This document shows, in pieces, positions 15,564 to 23,826 of a stretch of 33,787 nt of DNA. A model generated the notes under the pieces. That model saw only the letters and a list, made by a program, of their open reading frames with translations. It had not been told where the DNA came from and searched no databases. The stretch covers positions 1 to 33,787 of the forward strand of contig JAFSSN010000106.1 of the NCBI GenBank assembly GCA_017450985.1, read 5' to 3'. The position numbers and the translations under genes are program-made. The DNA is from Bacteroidaceae bacterium (lineage in GTDB: Bacteria > Bacteroidota > Bacteroidia > Bacteroidales > Bacteroidaceae). Position 1 is the stretch's first letter, and every line of letters starts with the position of its first letter.

Positions 15564-16004
15564 TTATCTCTTCGTTGCGCATTTGATGTAGTTTGCGTTG
15601 TCTTGTTTCAGGAACATGATGTTTGCATCGCCGTCGTAGTTACGCAAGTTTTTGATTATGCTGAGAAGGTTGGTGTCAAACTGTGTCTGTTTGCCTGTTG
15701 AAGTTATTACCCTCATGTTTATTGTCTTGTCTTTTCCGTCTGCTCCCCATGTGCCTGATATAGATGTCCCGTTTGAGAGAGTGCCTTGAAACTGGTTGGC
15801 GGTAAACTGAATGTAGTATGCCGAACTGCCTGATTCATATACGGGCTTGAGGTCTTCGCCCTTTATGCTCCCGTTGAGACGGACGTCGGTAATGTACCAT
15901 GTCTTTCCGACAAACAAAGTGTTCAGGTCGTCTTCCTGTGAGCAGCTGACGCATAGGGTGAGCGTCAGCGTCATGATGAGGAGTGAGTAGAATATCTGTT
16001 TCAT
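15564..16004 (-). CDS. DUF4847-like lipoprotein
   Basis: About 146 residues from ATG 16004 (MKQIFYSLL); an alternative start at 16016 adds four residues. The signal peptide ends in a lipobox, LCVSC, so the mature protein is lipid-anchored at a Cys near residue 20. The mature part is a small beta-rich domain (KTWYITDVRLNGSIKGEDLK, YIQFTANQFQGTLSNGTSIS) of lipocalin-like appearance. The name DUF4847 is assigned from recalled gene order beside a dCMP deaminase and an M3 peptidase in Bacteroidales. Function unknown. Confidence 0.82.
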   Translation of the reverse strand: MKQIFYSLLIMTLTLTLCVSCSQEDDLNTLFVGKTWYITDVRLNGSIKGEDLKPVYESGSSAYYIQFTANQFQGTLSNGTSISGTWGADGKDKTINMRVITSTGKQTQFDTNLLSIIKNLRNYDGDANIMFLKQDNANYIKCATKR

Positions 16005-16017
16005 TGTCTCTTGCAAT

Positions 16018-18054
16018 TTATTCAGCCTTGATGCCGTTGCGCTTGAGGAGTGCGTCTATGCTTGGCTCCTGGCCTCGGAAACGTTTGTAGAGTTTCATTG
16101 GGTGCTCAGTGCCGCCCTTTGACAGCACGTTGTCGCGGAAGCTCTGTGCGGTCTTTGTGTCGAAGATACCGTTTTGCTTGAACAGTGCGAAGGCATCTGC
16201 GTCGAGCACTTCTGCCCACTTGTAAGAGTAGTAGCCGGCAGAATATCCGCCTGCCATGATGTGTGAGAACTGTACTGTCATGCAGGCTTCTGGAACAGAC
16301 TTGAGAATCTGTGCGTCGGCCCATGCTTTCTTCTCGAATGAAGGAATGTCTTCTGTCAGTGGCTCTGTGAGCGTGTAGTATGCCATGTCGAGCAGTCCGA
16401 AGCTTACTTGTCGCATGCATGCGTATGCTACGTTGAAGTTGCGGCTTGCCACGATGCGCTGTATAAGTTCGTCTGGCAAAGGCTCGCCTGTCTGATAGTG
16501 GCGGGCAAAAGTGAGCAGGAACTCTTTCTCGATGCTATAGTTCTCCATGAACTGTGAAGGCAGTTCGACAAAGTCCCAATACACGTTCGTGCCTCGGAGT
16601 GAGCGGTAGCGTGTGTTGGCGAACATGCCGTGGAGTGAGTGGCCGAACTCATGCAGGAAAGTCTCCACTTCGTCGAGTGTCAGCAAGGCTGGCTTGTCGG
16701 CTGTCGGCTTGGTGAAGTTTGTGACTATAGACACTTGCGGCATGGCACAGCGGTCTTCCTCTTCAATCCATTTCTCGTTGAAGCTTGTCATCCATGCGCC
16801 AGACTTCTTTGAGCTGCGTGGGTAGAAGTCGCAGTAGAAGGTGGCGAGTGGTGAACCGTCCTTATCCTTTACGTCATATACTTCCACGTCAGGATGATAG
16901 ACCGGTATGCTGTCGTTCTTGTGGAATGTGATGCCGTAGAGGCGTGTGGCGAGGCCGAAGATGCCTTCCTTAACTTTCGAAAGTTCGAAGTAAGGGCGCA
17001 GCATCTCAGAGTTTATATTGTAACTATTCTCTTTCAGTTTGTTTGAGTAGAAGGCAAAGTCCCAAGGCTCGAGAGTGAAGTCTTCGCCCTCCATCTGCTT
17101 TGCCAGTTTCTCTACTGCTTCAACCTCGGCTTGTGCCGTAGGCTTGTATGCGTCGATGAGGTCGTGCAGAAGCTTGTACACGTTGTCTTTGTTCTCTGCC
17201 ATTCGGTGTACAAGTACGTAGTCGGCGTATGTTTCATATCCGAGCAGTACGGCAAGGTCGTGTGACAGATTGACAATCTTGCGCACGATATCGAAGTTGT
17301 TGTTATCGTTGTCGTGGGTGCAGATGGTATTGCTTGCCATGTACACCTGACGTCTCAGTTCACGCTGCGTGCTGTAAGTGAGGAAAGGAATCTTGCTTGG
17401 CGCATGGAGAGTGAAGCACCATCCGTCAAGCTTCTTCTCCTCGGCTGCTTCCTTGGCTGCCTCAATGCTTGTTGCAGGAAGGCCGTCGAGTTCTTTCTCG
17501 TCTGTTATGTGCAGGGTGTAAGCGTTTGTCTCCTTAAGGGTGTTCTGTGAAAACTGAAGTGCAAGCACGCTCAGCTCTGATGTTATCTTGCGCAATTCTT
17601 CCTTCTTGTCGTCAGAGAGTAGGGCACCGTTACGTACGAAGCCGTCGTAGTTCTTCTGCAACAAGGTTTTCTGCTCTTCGGTCAAGCCGTCAAAGCCTTT
17701 TGCCTTGTACTCGTCGTATACATGCTTTACGCGTGCGAAGAGCTGTGGATTGAGCGATATGTTGTTTGAGTGCTCGGAGAGAATAGGCGACATCTTCTGT
17801 GCCAGTTCGTCGAGGGTGTCGGTTGTCTCGGCGCTGAGGAGGTTGTAGAAACATTCCTCCACGCCTTCGAGCAGACTGCCTGTCTTGTCGAGCGCCTCAA
17901 TAGTGTTCTTGAAGGTAGGAGGCTCGGGATTGTTCACGATTGCGTCAATCTCCTTATCCTCTTCTTCTATTCCTTTGAGCAAGGCCGGTTCGTAGTCCTC
18001 AAACTTAATCTTGTCAAATGGAATATATGTATATTTGGTAAAAAATGGATTCAT
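16018..18054 (-). CDS. dcp: M3-family peptidase, peptidyl-dipeptidase Dcp-like
   Basis: A 678-residue zinc metallopeptidase. The active-site motif is HEFGH at residues 468-472 (ETFLHEFGHSLHGMF), with the third ligand E497 in YWDFVELPSQFMENYSIEKE. Typical M3 blocks flank it (YPRSSKKSGAW; FSHIMAGGYSAGYYSYKWAE). There is no signal peptide, so it should act on peptides in the cytoplasm. Dcp releases C-terminal dipeptides; oligopeptidase A is the alternative within the family. The stop is 1-13 bp from the next gene, so it heads the operon that ends with ctpA. Confidence 0.93.
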   Translation of the reverse strand: MNPFFTKYTYIPFDKIKFEDYEPALLKGIEEEDKEIDAIVNNPEPPTFKNTIEALDKTGSLLEGVEECFYNLLSAETTDTLDELAQKMSPILSEHSNNISLNPQLFARVKHVYDEYKAKGFDGLTEEQKTLLQKNYDGFVRNGALLSDDKKEELRKITSELSVLALQFSQNTLKETNAYTLHITDEKELDGLPATSIEAAKEAAEEKKLDGWCFTLHAPSKIPFLTYSTQRELRRQVYMASNTICTHDNDNNNFDIVRKIVNLSHDLAVLLGYETYADYVLVHRMAENKDNVYKLLHDLIDAYKPTAQAEVEAVEKLAKQMEGEDFTLEPWDFAFYSNKLKENSYNINSEMLRPYFELSKVKEGIFGLATRLYGITFHKNDSIPVYHPDVEVYDVKDKDGSPLATFYCDFYPRSSKKSGAWMTSFNEKWIEEEDRCAMPQVSIVTNFTKPTADKPALLTLDEVETFLHEFGHSLHGMFANTRYRSLRGTNVYWDFVELPSQFMENYSIEKEFLLTFARHYQTGEPLPDELIQRIVASRNFNVAYACMRQVSFGLLDMAYYTLTEPLTEDIPSFEKKAWADAQILKSVPEACMTVQFSHIMAGGYSAGYYSYKWAEVLDADAFALFKQNGIFDTKTAQSFRDNVLSKGGTEHPMKLYKRFRGQEPSIDALLKRNGIKAE

Positions 18055-18071
18055 ATTTTTAGTAGTTGTAT

Positions 18072-18746
18072 TTAGTAACGTAAAAAAGCTTGCATATCTT
18101 GTATCGTAAAGATGTTACGATTCTGCTGTATCAATTTATTGTTGCTGAACTCTCTCAGCGTGTTTGACACGTTAAGACGCGTCTCGCCAATCATGTCTGC
18201 CAACGTGTCCATCTTAATCTTTACGTGCTTTGTGCCCTTGTCGTTGATGCAGTGGTAAAGGATAAAGTTCTGTATCTTCTCCTTCACTGTCGGCGGTTCT
18301 TTCAGCATCAGTCGCTTTGTAGCCTGCTGTGCCTTGTGACAAAGCATGTTGAGCATATTCTGCTTAATGATGGTGAAGTTCATGAATGTATTGAGGAATG
18401 TGCTTTTAGGAATGGTGAGCGAACTGCCTCCCATAGGAAGGAAATAGTAGTCGCGTGTAAATTTCTGGCTCATTCCGAACATGCTGTACGGCTCTATAAC
18501 GAAAGGCGCGTCGATGTATTCTGTTACTATGATGTCGTCGTTAGGGTCGCGATACTGCACCTCTAACGAACCGCTAATGATGAATATCAACTTATTGCAG
18601 CATTCCTCCTGCCCGGCTATGAGCTCGCCGGAAATGTGCTGGTTGAAGTCCAGCTGTACTTTGTACACCAGATTCTCCAGGTCCTGCGTGCTCATTCCTT
18701 GCAATAGCGGAAGTTGCAGTAAGCGTTCATACATTGTTAAGACCAT
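18072..18746 (-). CDS. Crp/Fnr-family transcriptional regulator
   Basis: 224 residues: a cyclic-nucleotide-binding-type beta-roll (about 10-125), a dimerisation helix (about 125-155) and a C-terminal winged helix with recognition region MDTLADMIGETRLNVSNTLR near 178-198. There is no N-terminal Cys cluster as in FNR, so it is not an obvious oxygen sensor, and the cAMP-contacting residues of Crp are not evident; the ligand is unknown. It lies between apbE and dcp on the same strand. Confidence 0.9.
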   Translation of the reverse strand: MVLTMYERLLQLPLLQGMSTQDLENLVYKVQLDFNQHISGELIAGQEECCNKLIFIISGSLEVQYRDPNDDIIVTEYIDAPFVIEPYSMFGMSQKFTRDYYFLPMGGSSLTIPKSTFLNTFMNFTIIKQNMLNMLCHKAQQATKRLMLKEPPTVKEKIQNFILYHCINDKGTKHVKIKMDTLADMIGETRLNVSNTLREFSNNKLIQQNRNIFTIQDMQAFLRY

Positions 18747-18781
18747 AGTAGCTTATGCTTTTAGTTGGTTAGACGTTTGTC

Positions 18782-19876
18782 TTAGTTGTTCTTTGGAGCA
18801 ATCAGCTCTTTCATATTGTCCGACATCCATTCCTCAGTCGTGCCGTCGTCTTTAGAGCAGACAAAGAATGCTCTTATCTCCGGGTGGCGTTTCAGCACTT
18901 CTTTTGCTCCGTCAAGACCCAGCACCATGAATGATGTGGCATAGGCATCAGCCGTGGCACAGTCCTTTGCAACAACTGTCGATGAAAGGATATTGTGCTG
19001 AACAGGGTAGCCTGTGCGTGGGTCGATGGTGTGGGCGTACTTCTTTCCGTCCTTGATGTAGAAGTTTCGGTAGTTGCCCGACGTCGCCATAGCCTGGTCT
19101 GTTATCCTGAGCACTTGCTGAATGTCGCCGCTGACAGCCAAAGAGTCGTCTATAGGCTTGTTGATGCCAATGCTCCACAGCATGCCGTTTGGGTTGCAGC
19201 CTCTCACGCGCACCTCGCCGCCAATCTCCACCATGTAGTTGGTCACTCCCTGCGATTCGAGATACTTGCCAACAGCATCCACGCCATATCCTTTTGCTAT
19301 TGCGCTGCAATCGAGCATAGTCTCAGGATGCTCTTTCTTGACGTGCCCGTTTTCAAGGCTTACGCTGTTGAAGCCTACGTATTGGCGCAGACTGTCTATG
19401 GCGTCAGCATTCGCCTGCTTCATATTCTTGAAACCGAATCCCCACAGGTTGACGAGTGGGGCAACCGTTATGTCAAATGCCCCGTCAGTCTCCTTACTTA
19501 TTTCCTTTGCAAGCGTAAACACATCGGTAAACATTTCGTTCACCTCAATGTCCTCGCCGTTGTTTATTGCTGTAATGACTGAAGCCTTGTTGAAGGGTGA
19601 CAATGAGCTGTCCACCTGTGCCAGCGTCTCGTCGATGCCTTTCTGAAGGTCGCCGTCAGCCTGATATGTGATATGGTATATAGTACCGAACACCATGCCT
19701 TCAGTTCTCTGCATGTTGTCTTGACTCCATGCCTTGCCTATAGTCTCAGCCGACGGATGCTGTTGCTTATATATAATAAATGTGCCGAGAATAAGTATTA
19801 CGAGCAATACCCATCCCCACCAGCTTATTTTATGTGGCTCGTTATTTTCCTTTTGCTCTATGCCGAATATCTTCAT
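18782..19876 (-). CDS. apbE: FAD:protein FMN transferase (ApbE), membrane-anchored
   Basis: 364 residues with an N-terminal membrane anchor (about 19-37, WWGWVLLVILILGTFIIYKQ) and the ApbE catalytic domain on the periplasmic side. Family blocks: FDITVAPLVNLWGFGFK, LDCSAIAKGYGVDAVGKYLE, YMVEIGGEVRVRG, HTIDPRTGYPV and the metal-site CATADAYATSFMVLG. It transfers FMN from FAD to Thr/Ser of periplasmic proteins such as NqrC or RnfG; those targets are not in the window. Its start overlaps the stop of the upstream DUF6048-like gene by 4 bp, so the two are translationally coupled. Confidence 0.95.
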   Translation of the reverse strand: MKIFGIEQKENNEPHKISWWGWVLLVILILGTFIIYKQQHPSAETIGKAWSQDNMQRTEGMVFGTIYHITYQADGDLQKGIDETLAQVDSSLSPFNKASVITAINNGEDIEVNEMFTDVFTLAKEISKETDGAFDITVAPLVNLWGFGFKNMKQANADAIDSLRQYVGFNSVSLENGHVKKEHPETMLDCSAIAKGYGVDAVGKYLESQGVTNYMVEIGGEVRVRGCNPNGMLWSIGINKPIDDSLAVSGDIQQVLRITDQAMATSGNYRNFYIKDGKKYAHTIDPRTGYPVQHNILSSTVVAKDCATADAYATSFMVLGLDGAKEVLKRHPEIRAFFVCSKDDGTTEEWMSDNMKELIAPKNN

Positions 19877-20691
19877 TTCTTTTTACTTTTTTTACCCCAG
19901 TTAAGGTCAAATATAAGATTGTATGTTCCGCCCCAGCAGCTGCCGTTCACAGTCGTACCGTATCCGGGAATGTAATAAGGCTTTGAGAAGTCGCTGTGCG
20001 TTGACGACAGTTCAGACTTGTACCTCAAGCTCCATCCCATGTGGAAGTTCTGCCATATCTGTACCTGACAGCCGAAGCATACCTCCAGCCAGTGGCTTGT
20101 GCAGTTAATGCCCGACTGCGAGAACGTCTCCGCACCTCCCCATATCGGGTCAGACATTTCTGGGCCCGACACGTCGTAGTTGAAGTTGGAAATGCCGTAT
20201 CGTAAGCCTACAAACAGTCTGTTAGCCTGATATTTGTCTTTGAGAATGTTATAGTCGAAACCGATTCTCATATATGGTGCGTGCGTGCTATACTGTATGT
20301 TGGTGTTGTCGTCAGTATGGTCGCAGTCGCCGTATCCCAGTTCCGCAATAGGGAAGTACGTGTTTTTGAGATTCAGACGCAGAGCCGCTTCCAGCGTTCC
20401 GTAGTCTGTCAAGGCGCGCATTCCAGCCCCAAGCACATCTACCGAGAGCGTGAATCCCTGAAACAGCATGAGCGGTGGCTTCTCGTCCGTCAGCGACGGA
20501 GTCCACTGCGTAGGCTTGGTGTCCTTGCCGCTTACGGTAAGCGTGGAGTCTATCGTCACGTTGCGTCCTCCCATTTCGCCCGTGAGCGTCTGTCCCTGTA
20601 CTCCCGTTGCTGTGAAGGCAAGGAAGCAGGCGGCAAGCACTTTATTCTTCAGTAGGATTGAAGAATATCTTGACGTTCTCTTTACCTTCAT
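19873..20691 (-). CDS. DUF6048-like exported beta-barrel-type protein
   Basis: 272 residues with a basic N-terminus and signal peptide (LLKNKVLAACFLAFTATGVQ, cut near GQ). The mature part is rich in Gly, Tyr and Trp and alternates polar and hydrophobic residues (PYMRIGFDYNILKD, RLFVGLRYGISNFNYD, FHMGWSLRYKSELS, NLIFDLNWG), consistent with a small outer-membrane barrel. The name rests on recall that this family pairs with a DUF6452 lipoprotein. An AAAGG ribosome-binding site lies 8 nt before ATG 20691. It overlaps the upstream lipoprotein gene by 50 bp and apbE by 4 bp, so the three are tightly coupled. Confidence 0.8.
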   Translation of the reverse strand: MKVKRTSRYSSILLKNKVLAACFLAFTATGVQGQTLTGEMGGRNVTIDSTLTVSGKDTKPTQWTPSLTDEKPPLMLFQGFTLSVDVLGAGMRALTDYGTLEAALRLNLKNTYFPIAELGYGDCDHTDDNTNIQYSTHAPYMRIGFDYNILKDKYQANRLFVGLRYGISNFNYDVSGPEMSDPIWGGAETFSQSGINCTSHWLEVCFGCQVQIWQNFHMGWSLRYKSELSSTHSDFSKPYYIPGYGTTVNGSCWGGTYNLIFDLNWGKKSKKK

Positions 20692-21235
20692 AGTTTACCT
20701 TTGAGTTTGATATTTCTATTCTGTCTATATACCTGTTGGTGCAGTTGATGCTGCGCAGGTTGTGGAAACGGTATGTGCCGCATTCCGGCAGTTCCACGTG
20801 CGGATAACTCTGATGTGCCACCTTTATCGTGTCCGACAGTATGATGCTTTTGTAGCTGAGCACGAGCGTGTCTTCTGCGTTGAAGTAACTCATCGGCACT
20901 TGGAACGAAGAAGCTTTGGTAAGTTTGTTTATCAGCACCGTGTCGCGTCTCACGGTCTCTATCTTTTCGACAAAGCCGTTGTCTATGTATGACGAGTCCC
21001 TGTGGTTAAGCGTTACGGGAGTATAGCCCAGCTTGTTATACACATATACAGTCTTGTAGCCGGGCAGCAGCGTCTTGACCGTCAGCGTGTCCAGCAAGGT
21101 CACGGCTTTGCCCTCGTAGTCATAAAAGTGGTAGTTGCACGCCACATAATTGTCCAGCGGACAGTTGTTTGACGAGCAACCGAATAGTGTCAGCAGAGTG
21201 ACAGAAAGTGATAATATGTTAGCCTTGAGTTTCAA
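20642..21235 (-). CDS. DUF6452-like lipoprotein
   Basis: 197 residues. The signal peptide ends in a lipobox, LTLFGC, with the lipidated Cys near residue 20. The mature domain is beta-rich and contains ACNYHFYDYEGKAVTLLDTL, SFQVPMSYFNAEDTLVLSY and PECGTYRFHNLRSINCTN. I infer a partner of the DUF6048-like barrel because the coding regions overlap by 50 bp. Function unknown. It starts 13 bp after the glycosyltransferase stop. Confidence 0.82.
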   Translation of the reverse strand: MKLKANILSLSVTLLTLFGCSSNNCPLDNYVACNYHFYDYEGKAVTLLDTLTVKTLLPGYKTVYVYNKLGYTPVTLNHRDSSYIDNGFVEKIETVRRDTVLINKLTKASSFQVPMSYFNAEDTLVLSYKSIILSDTIKVAHQSYPHVELPECGTYRFHNLRSINCTNRYIDRIEISNSKVNYEGKENVKIFFNPTEE

Positions 21236-21248
21236 TCCCAGTAGTTTT

Positions 21249-22208
21249 TTATATTCTCTTGCTAATCTGATAAATGTTTCTCTCCGTAGAGTTTCTGCTT
21301 ATCATGTCGGCAATGAAACCTGTCAGGAAGAGCTGCGTACCAAGAATCATCATCGTCAGTGCAATATAGAAATATGGCGAGCTAGTGACGAGTGGGTGAG
21401 GAGTGTGGGTCAGTAAGGCGTGAATCTTGATACCGCCGACAGTCACCACGGCACAGAAACCGATGAAGAACATAAGCGTGCCGATAAAGCCGAAAATGTG
21501 CATTGGCTTACGGCCGAAGGTGCTTATGAACCAAAGGCTCAGAAGGTCGAGGTAGCCGTTCACGAAACGGTTCCAACCCATGAACTTGCTCACGCCGAAC
21601 TGTCGTGCCTGATGATGAACAGGCTTCTCTCCAATCTTTACGAATCCGGCGTTCTTTGCGAGATATGGTATGTAGCGGTGCATTTCTCCATACACCTCGA
21701 TATTCTTAACGACCTCATTCTTGTAGGCTTTCAATCCGCAGTTGAAGTCATGAAGGTTCTTTATTCCGCTCACGGCACGTGCAGTAGCGTTGAACAGCTT
21801 CGTAGGAATAGTCTTTGACAGAGGATCGCCCTTCTTTCTGTTCATCTTATATCCGCTTACAAGGTCGTAGTCGTCTTCCGTAATCATTCTGTACAACTCT
21901 GGAATCTCGTCAGGGCTGTCCTGGAGGTCGGCGTCCATCGTGATGACCACGTTGCCCTCAGCCTGCTCAAATCCGCAGTATAGGGCAGGGCTCTTGCCGT
22001 AGTTGCGGCGGAACTTGATGCCGTGTACTTCAGGGTTGCTCTGTGCCAATTGCTCGATAACCTGCCATGACTTGTCGGTAGAGCCGTCGTTCACAAAGAT
22101 TATCTCGTATGAGAAATTGTGTTCATCCATCACACGCTTAATCCAAGCGTGGAGGTCAGGAAGAGATTCTTCTTCGTTATAGAGAGGTACAATTACTGAA
22201 ATGTCCAT
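21249..22208 (-). CDS. Family 2 glycosyltransferase, membrane-anchored (GtrB/dolichol-phosphate mannosyltransferase type)
   Basis: 319 residues. The N-terminal GT-A domain has VSVIVPLYNEEESLP-like text at 4-18, the nucleotide-sugar site FVNDGSTDKSW at 38-48 and the DxD motif MDADLQDSPDE at 91-101. Two C-terminal membrane segments (about 228-258 and 272-302) are typical of enzymes that load a sugar onto undecaprenyl phosphate at the inner membrane. The sugar cannot be read from the sequence. It lies 106 bp downstream of the DUF4199 gene and 13 bp ahead of the DUF6452-like gene. Confidence 0.93.
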   Translation of the reverse strand: MDISVIVPLYNEEESLPDLHAWIKRVMDEHNFSYEIIFVNDGSTDKSWQVIEQLAQSNPEVHGIKFRRNYGKSPALYCGFEQAEGNVVITMDADLQDSPDEIPELYRMITEDDYDLVSGYKMNRKKGDPLSKTIPTKLFNATARAVSGIKNLHDFNCGLKAYKNEVVKNIEVYGEMHRYIPYLAKNAGFVKIGEKPVHHQARQFGVSKFMGWNRFVNGYLDLLSLWFISTFGRKPMHIFGFIGTLMFFIGFCAVVTVGGIKIHALLTHTPHPLVTSSPYFYIALTMMILGTQLFLTGFIADMISRNSTERNIYQISKRI

Positions 22209-22314
22209 TTCTATTTGCTATTATTGTTACCTTGTTTTTTAAAAACTTATGTTGTATAGGCATCCGCCGTGTCGGTCCTTTTTGAAGTCCGTGTCAGGCT
22301 TGGTGCCCGTTGTT

Positions 22315-22908
22315 TTATTTCTGATAGTTGTCCTTGAAACCGTCCATGTCAGCCCTGAAATGCTTTTTTGACGTGAGCGAAGCTATTATCGCTACGGGGA
22401 TGAGCATGAACATGCTTGTTATTACGTTGACGTAAAGGAACATCTCCGTCTTTTCAAAAGGCGTCATCTTGTACAGAAGGTCCATGACCTCCTGTGTCTG
22501 TTTGTACATATCGGTCAAGCCCGCCTGCTTATATATTTCCGACGTCTCAGGATTCGTAAGTATCTGGCTGATGCTGTCGGTAAACAATCCGTTGTCGAGA
22601 TAATTGAAATAGAAAAACTCACATGCGCCTGCAAGTACGCATGCAAATGTGAACAGGTTGAGTGCAAACAATAGGCCGCGTGCTATTCCCAGACGCTCAC
22701 CTTCAGGCTGAAGCTGCTTGACGCGCCAGGCGAAAAGGAATGGCATGACTGCAAGGGACAAAAAACTGAAGAGCCATATTGTTTGTAGGATAACGTTGTT
22801 AGTGCGTAAGCATGACATGTAGATGAAGAAAACTATAGCCCATGCCGCACCGAGAAAGGTGCCGTATTCCATTGCATACGCCCTAAACGGAAACTCGTTG
22901 TTTGTCAT
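22315..22908 (-). CDS. DUF4199-family inner-membrane protein
   Basis: 197 residues with four membrane segments: about 15-33, 40-60, 75-98 and 158-180. A soluble loop of about 55 residues between segments 3 and 4 (FTDSISQILTNPETSEIYKQ) matches the DUF4199 plan. Function unknown; in Bacteroidetes it is often beside a GT2 glycosyltransferase, as here. Start ATG 22908; a later in-frame ATG at residue 13 is less likely. Confidence 0.85.
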   Translation of the reverse strand: MTNNEFPFRAYAMEYGTFLGAAWAIVFFIYMSCLRTNNVILQTIWLFSFLSLAVMPFLFAWRVKQLQPEGERLGIARGLLFALNLFTFACVLAGACEFFYFNYLDNGLFTDSISQILTNPETSEIYKQAGLTDMYKQTQEVMDLLYKMTPFEKTEMFLYVNVITSMFMLIPVAIIASLTSKKHFRADMDGFKDNYQK

Positions 22909-23200
22909 TATTGTTAATTTGTACCTTAAAACTTAATTTCAACTTCATTACTTGGCTGGCCCTTAAATGCTTGGCTTGCGCTTGCCTACAGCTTGTATTC
23001 TGTTGCGGATGATATATTACTGACTTTGCATCAGTCTTCTTTGGCTAAGAATAAGCCCCGAAAAACCGTATGAAACCGTCGGAACCTCATCGCTTGGACC
23101 TGCCGTAAAAGCGGACGCCTCGATTTTTATGGGTGAGTCGCCCGTCAATGTACTTTGTACATTATGCCAAATTGGGCACAAATATAAGGAGTTTTTTTTA
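22909..23200 (-). promoter_or_regulatory. Upstream region of the DUF4199 gene
   Basis: 292 bp with no convincing gene. On the minus strand there is an exact -7 match, TATATTTG (23186-23179), without a clear -33 box. Downstream of it lie the palindrome AATGTAC TTT GTACATT (23147-23163) and a small ACTGA/TCAGT hairpin (23019-23035), so the transcript may have a leader of about 260 nt. Confidence 0.35.
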
Positions 23201-23773
23201 TTATTTGTGTACTTTGTCCGAGTTTTTGTTGATAAAGTCCTTCCAAGAGGAGAATTTCTTTTCAATGTCGGGCTTGCCCATTTGTATGAAATGACAATAT
23301 GCTGCGCCGAGAGCGTCGGTTGCATCTAACTGAATGTCCATATCTTCCTGCGAGATGTGCAACATTCGCTGCAACATACCCGCCACTTGTTCCTTCGATG
23401 CGTTTCCGTTGCCCGTAATGGCAATCTTGATTTTTCGCGGCTCATATTCGTGGATAGGAATGTCGCGCATGATGGCAGCCGTAATTGCCACACCCTGGGC
23501 ACGGCCGAGCTTGAGCATTGACTGCACGTTCTTGCCGAAGAAAGGAGCCTCGATGGCCATCTCGTCGGGCTTGTACTCGTCGATGATGTTCGTCACGCGC
23601 TGGAAAATCTTTCCCAGACGCAGGTAGTGGCTGTCGTATTTGCTCAGTTCTATCACGCCCATCATAATCATCTCCGCCTTGTTGCCCATGACGCGTATGA
23701 GTCCGTAACCCATGACGTTCGTTCCCGGGTCTATTCCTAAAATAATCTTTTCTACTTTCGATGTATTACGCAT
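23201..23773 (-). CDS. ruvC: Crossover junction endodeoxyribonuclease RuvC
   Basis: A 190-residue Holliday junction resolvase. The catalytic acids are visible: D15 in [15 protein letters not shown]75 in [11 protein letters not shown], and D150/D153 in [13 protein letters not shown]. The region [20 protein letters not shown] is typical of RuvC. It acts with RuvAB, which are not in the window. It follows the AddB-like nuclease by 53 bp on the same strand, linking two recombination-repair genes. Confidence 0.97.
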   Translation of the reverse strand: MRNTSKVEKIILGIDPGTNVMGYGLIRVMGNKAEMIMMGVIELSKYDSHYLRLGKIFQRVTNIIDEYKPDEMAIEAPFFGKNVQSMLKLGRAQGVAITAAIMRDIPIHEYEPRKIKIAITGNGNASKEQVAGMLQRMLHISQEDMDIQLDATDALGAAYCHFIQMGKPDIEKKFSSWKDFINKNSDKVHK

Positions 23774-23826
23774 TTTCTCGTCTAATTCTTAATCGTTTAC
23801 TTGTATTCTCCTGTAGCCGTCAGGTG

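Noticed and set aside
23017..23325. Minus-strand frame of about 100 codons overlapping the 3' end of ruvC
   Set aside because: It overlaps ruvC on the same strand in another frame and its sequence is not protein-family-like; treated as leader DNA of the DUF4199 gene.
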